Origin: Ustilaginoidea virens
Taxonomy: Eukaryota; Ascomycota; Sordariomycetes; Hypocreales; Clavicipitaceae
Direction: 5' to 3'
NCBI RefSeq assembly: GCF_000687475.1
Contig: NC_057317.1
Span: 5,952,501 to 6,016,500 of the forward strand
DNA length: 64,000 nucleotides
In this document: one piece after another, positions 59,764 through 64,000 of the stretch
Numbering within the stretch: position 1 is the stretch's first letter
How the letters are laid out: each line of letters starts with the position of its first letter
Made by a program: the position numbers and the translations under genes
The notes under the pieces: generated by a model
The model's input: only the letters and a program-made list of their open reading frames with translations
What the model was told of the DNA's origin: nothing
Databases searched by the model: none

Positions 59764-60091
59764 TGTCGGAATCGCTGTCGCAAGGTGCCCAATTGGGCAC
59801 ATTGCGACGGATGTGCCGCGCACACCCGTTGCGCACGATGTGGCCACTTTTGCCCCTGTGCCCCTGAGCCCGGTAGGGCACGCGGGCAGTCCGGCCCGAC
59901 CGCGCCGATGCACGTGACAGCGGCACACGCACAAAAAGGCCACATCGTGTAATTACCCTCTTTTGCTTCCTCTTCCCTTTCTTAGATAGTCATAAGTAAA
60001 GCAATAGAATCCGTTGCTTCGTGACCACTCGGTATATCCTACCACGCGCGCAACCCTATATATAACTAGGTACCCCTTAGTAAAACCAACA
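59764..60091 (+). repeat. 5' LTR of copy D
   Basis: 328 bp, TGTCGGAATCGC ... AAAACCAACA. It contains an almost perfect 32-bp palindrome at 59,777-59,808 (left half GTCGCAAGGTGCCCAA), the best-preserved copy of that structure. Confidence 0.92.
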
Positions 60092-63000
60092 CTAATTAGT
60101 GAAGTTGAAGTTCACTTTACAGATTAGCTAGGACCAGCAAAAAGAGACGATTTGATAAAGTCGTGCTAATAGGGATCGTGATCTAGCCTATTCAGAGGAA
60201 TAGCTATAGATGTCACGAACTAAGGGATAAACTGATTGTATCTAACCTTCCCTACTCGTCTATCACAAGGAACAATCGCCAAATATTACGCTAAGTGTAC
60301 CAGCCAGTGACGATAGCTGAATATTACGATATCTTTAGTTATGCTAGACGTAGCGCCAAATCTATCGTGATATAATTAGCAGGCTAAAACGCGGGTTCTT
60401 ACGCAAGCGACCCTGAACCGCAATAATATCTACGGTAAAGAACCTATTTACTGTTACATTTAACAGTTAAATAAGCAACCGGAACGCCTATAATATCCTG
60501 CCTGACTATTGCTCCCTTCTTTACTTCCTTCCTTCCTTCTTTTTATTAATTACTTCCTTCTTTCTTTTATTATACGCCAAACGCTCCCTCTCTCTCCGAT
60601 ACATACGCCTACCCCTATCAATATCATAATAGAGGGATCACTATCCAAAAAGCTTAGGCCTCACGCCGATACTATTACAGAGGACTAGGCTAATTCAAAA
60701 GGGCAGATTGACCCTACTAATACCACGGACGAATAGTTATACAATTGTATCGCCTACCTTATTAATAACTATATAATAGGCGATAAGATAGATGATGATC
60801 TATGGGAATAATTCCGTGAAGATTATGATGAGTAGACTAAGGAGCTATTTAACCGTATCAATAAACGGCTTCTATAGGAATTCCGAATAACCCTATAGGA
60901 ACGTGGGGTATACATTAGAAGCACAGGATCGTCAGTAGTTAAGACCCTCACCTACTATCTCCAATAAGAGAATATGCCTAAGTAGCCTTAAGAGGAAATA
61001 GATCTCTAATTTGCATGTAAAACCTTTATATCCTAGTTAAATCTAGATAGGGAACAATCAGTCCCTACTATTTACACCGAATAGGAGATGCAAATGAATT
61101 AGAATGCCCCCTCTATTATAAGCTTAAGGAATTCACTCCCTACTATAATTGTTCGAATACCCTTACGGATACCCTTATGGATACCGTTATGAATACCCTT
61201 ACGAACACCCTTATAATTACCTTCGCAAAGACCTTTATAAGCCCCTTCGACCCCTAGGGACTTTGCAATACTAACGGTATAATAACCCCTTATCCCTCTA
61301 TCTATATTAAAGAAGGCCTTTATTCCTACTAAAGAAGAAAGGGGCCAGCCGCTATAATAGAAAGGGAAAGCGCCTATTTACAATAGGCCGCTATTTAAGA
61401 CAGGGGAAGGCTTCCAATAATAGCAATATTCAACAGACGATAACTATAGCCCGACCGACTAAATACTTTATCCTAGGGGTTATACCCCTAGCTGAGCTAG
61501 CTGAGGCGGCTATCCCAATGCCCCTCAGAATTATAGTATGCCCACAAGGACCAGAGGTCAGGTTATAGGCCCTGATGATATGCTTTAATTAATAGAGAGC
61601 GCCAATAGCAATACCCTCGAAATTGCTGGCGATACCCTCTAAGCCACCAATGTCAATATTCCCCAATATACCGTTACTAGCGGCACTGGGCAAGCCCCTA
61701 ATATTGATAAAATAGCTGCCCCGGATACTAGATATCACGAATTATGGTATTGCAGCCACAACCCATAAGCACAAATGCCTCAACCACCGGCCCTAACGCC
61801 TTACCCGATAATGCTAAAGATAGGCATGGCACCGGACCCCTCCCGGCACTATCAGCCTATCTAGGCCGATAAACGGACCGTCTTAACAGGAGGAAACGAA
61901 GCCCCTGCTAACTTCCTACCGTAAGGCAACAACCGACAAGCCATTCCGGAATACCCTCCGGAATACCACTAAGAAGATCATACCCGAAGAGCCTACGCAG
62001 AGGCCAGGTTTAACGATATTTTGAAGAAGATATCTGACCTTTTACGCAGCTATCGCATAGAGGATAGATATAGCGGCAAAATAGATGACTTCCTTATACT
62101 AAAGATAGTATCCTTTAAGAGCAAATACCGCCTTTTAGGATTGCCCGATTATATACTCACTAAAGCCTTCTAAATCATACTAATTAGCGATGCTAAGACC
62201 TACTACTTTAATAATATCAAATGCATCTACGATACCCTTACTTTTAACGATATAGTCTGTAAAGTCAAAAGCCATTTTGAGAATGAGAACATAAAGCAAT
62301 TCTATTTGCACCATTAGAATAAAATAACGCTCTAATTAACTATCGCGAAATATCCTAATAAGTTAAAGCTAGAATGCCTTAATATCCTACTAGAGGAACT
62401 TCAGCGCCTACATTATGGTCTTTTTCCCCCCTTTACAGCTAATACAGAGCTTCATCAGTAAGTGCTTAATGCTGTAAGGGATACCCCTGAGTATAGCCAG
62501 GCTATATATCGTTATGCCTCTATATTCAAAGGCCTTGCCGCTAACCTATAGCAATCCCTTTCCATCTATGAGACTACTTATATGACTCAATAGCATTAAT
62601 TCCTTCAACAATAGCAGCATTAACAACAATAGGATATTAAAGATATTGATGATAATATAGTGTTATTCACAGATCGTAGATATAGTTAATCGCATAACTA
62701 GTATTAACGCCCCTAACGATACGGACCCTCTTAATGCTGCTTTAAATAAAATCGCACCCTTCTAGTTAGGCCCTATTAAAGAAGATGCTTTATTTGTAAT
62801 AAATCAGAATGTTAGTCATCCAACTATACTAACAAAGAGCAATAAGAATTAAAGGCATAATGGCTGAAGAACCGCTCTAACCGGACCGCCCTTAATAATA
62901 AGAAATTCTGTATTTTCCTATAGGAATATAAAGGGACTGCCGACTAAGGCCTTAAAAATGCCGATTTTAATGATATCGTTAAAGATGTCGAAATCATAAT

Positions 63001-63166
63001 AGCCAACATTATACAGTAGGATACAGAGGACGCTATTGCACCGCAAATTACAGCCACGCAGTATTTCCAAGCCCTCTTGCAAATAGAGGCATCACTAATT
63101 GAGATGTTATAAGCCTTGCAGGATGAATTATACTGATATGCTTTCCTACAGATTAACCCCTTCCGA

Positions 63167-63520
63167 ATGCCCTTACTAGACTATAACTCTGCCTTTCTAG
63201 AAGAAGAACGTTATAGTAACCATACCTTCCGCGGAATCCTACCAGATACCGGCGCTTCCAGCCTATTAACAGCAGGCCTAGGTCAAGCAAAGGCCCTAAT
63301 AAGATTAATGACGACCCTAACTATTAAGGCGACTAACAAAAAGCATATAGTAAACTTTAGCGTAGGCTCTGCTATATCTTCTGGCATACTAAATGTCCTA
63401 ATGATATTTGGTAATATCCCCTTCTACGTCCTTAATAGCGGCACCCCCTTCCTTTATTCTATCATGAATATAAATAGGATAGGCATAAAGCTTAATAATA
63501 TCGATAACCTATTAATCTAA
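63167..63520 (+). pseudogene. Retropepsin segment of copy D
   Basis: A 117-codon open stretch with the DTGASSLL active-site motif, homologous to 1,702-2,088 and 12,985-13,375. The triad is intact. It lies in a polyprotein that is closed upstream and downstream, so no functional protein is expected. Confidence 0.78.
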
Positions 63521-64000
63521 GGGGATACTAAGGTTCTAATTATTAGGAAATAGGGACATCTATAGTGGACTCTTAACGCTATGGATACTATAGCCTTCTA
63601 TTTATCATCATAGGAAATCCGTTAGCTATATTGTCGATTTAGGCACCCCTCTATCAATAGGCTTACTAAATTGCTTTAAAGGGCTGGTTATGATGATATC
63701 AACTACAGTATCATCGAAAGTATTACCTATATATGCCATTAATGCCAAATAAACGTAAAGGCACCTAGCCGATTTAAATTCACTCTAAAGGATAACCGCT
63801 AATTTAACTATAAGATAATCGTAGATATCTTTTATATTGACAATCGGCTAGTATTATATATTATGGATACTGCAATAAGCTTCTAAGCAGTTAGGTTCCT
63901 TGACCCTTAAAGATAGAAGGCCTAAGACGTTTGGAATGCCCTTAAGGAATACTAGATTGATATTTACCTTAGCCCACTAGATTGGATAATATATAATGCT

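Larger units (their letters stand above)
59764..64000 (+). mobile_element. Family-B Ty1/copia retrotransposon, copy D (5' part, runs off the window)
   Basis: 5' LTR 59,764-60,091, leader (60,092 to about 60,700), gag (about 60,700-62,700, including the conserved block at about 62,080-62,320), retropepsin (63,167-63,520) and the integrase start (63,600-64,000), where the window ends. Frames have TAG/TAA stops but fewer than copies A-C, and more CpA survives. Confidence 0.9.

Overview
The window looks like a chromosome segment of a filamentous ascomycete (Pezizomycotina, perhaps Sordariomycetes/Hypocreales; that placement is inference). The evidence is short introns of 50-71 nt with GTRAGT-like donors and CTAAC/CTAAT branch sites, secreted and surface proteins of fungal type (WSC, GLEYA, a transmembrane-anchored multicopper oxidase, a secreted phosphoesterase), ACTCCGTA-type intergenic repeats, and retrotransposons rich in TpA whose stop codons sit where CAG, CAA or TGG is expected. 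That is the footprint of repeat-induced point mutation (RIP).  Layout. 1-35,043 is a stack of nested, inactivated LTR retrotransposons. A Ty1/copia family with 328-342 bp LTRs (called family B here) is present as copy A (1-4,844, minus), copy B (9,695-17,062, plus), copy C (20,422-27,691, minus), copy D (59,764 to the window end, plus) and a fragment E (58,740-59,340). A second copia element with about 0.7-0.8 kb LTRs (4,845-19,595, plus) is split by copy B, which is flanked by a 5-bp target duplication. A Ty3/gypsy family is present as a plus copy (19,596-28,375, split by copy C) and a minus copy (30,598-34,342, split by a solo LTR that itself holds another solo LTR). The leader and gag of a further copia element lie on the minus strand at 28,376-30,597.  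35,044-58,739 is a gene island with normal base composition and four supportable genes. (1) A giant surface protein on the minus strand (42,410-35,788; three exons, 2,168 aa by my splicing): signal peptide, WSC domain, about 43 Ser/Thr/Pro/Val-rich repeats of 40 residues, and a C-terminal GLEYA-type lectin domain. (2) A small secreted Cys-rich protein of unknown family (50,027-51,030, two exons, 312 aa). (3) A secreted phosphoesterase / phospholipase C-like enzyme with an extra C-terminal beta-rich domain (54,257-52,105, minus, four exons, 652 aa). (4) A membrane-anchored laccase-like multicopper oxidase (55,812-58,106, six exons, 668 aa from the start chosen here). Genes 3 and 4 are divergent and share about 1.55 kb of upstream DNA; genes 2 and 3 are convergent. 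The stretches 42.6-49.9 kb and 58.1-58.7 kb hold no gene I can support, only AT-rich DNA, a duplicated unknown repeat and simple repeats. From 58,740 on, family-B sequence resumes and runs off the end.  All four genes encode extracytoplasmic or membrane proteins and lie between RIP-degraded retroelement blocks, as expected of a fast-evolving accessory compartment. I see no sign that they form one pathway. The most unusual object is the WSC-repeat-GLEYA protein, with its homogenised 120-bp repeat array and dibasic sites just after the WSC domain.
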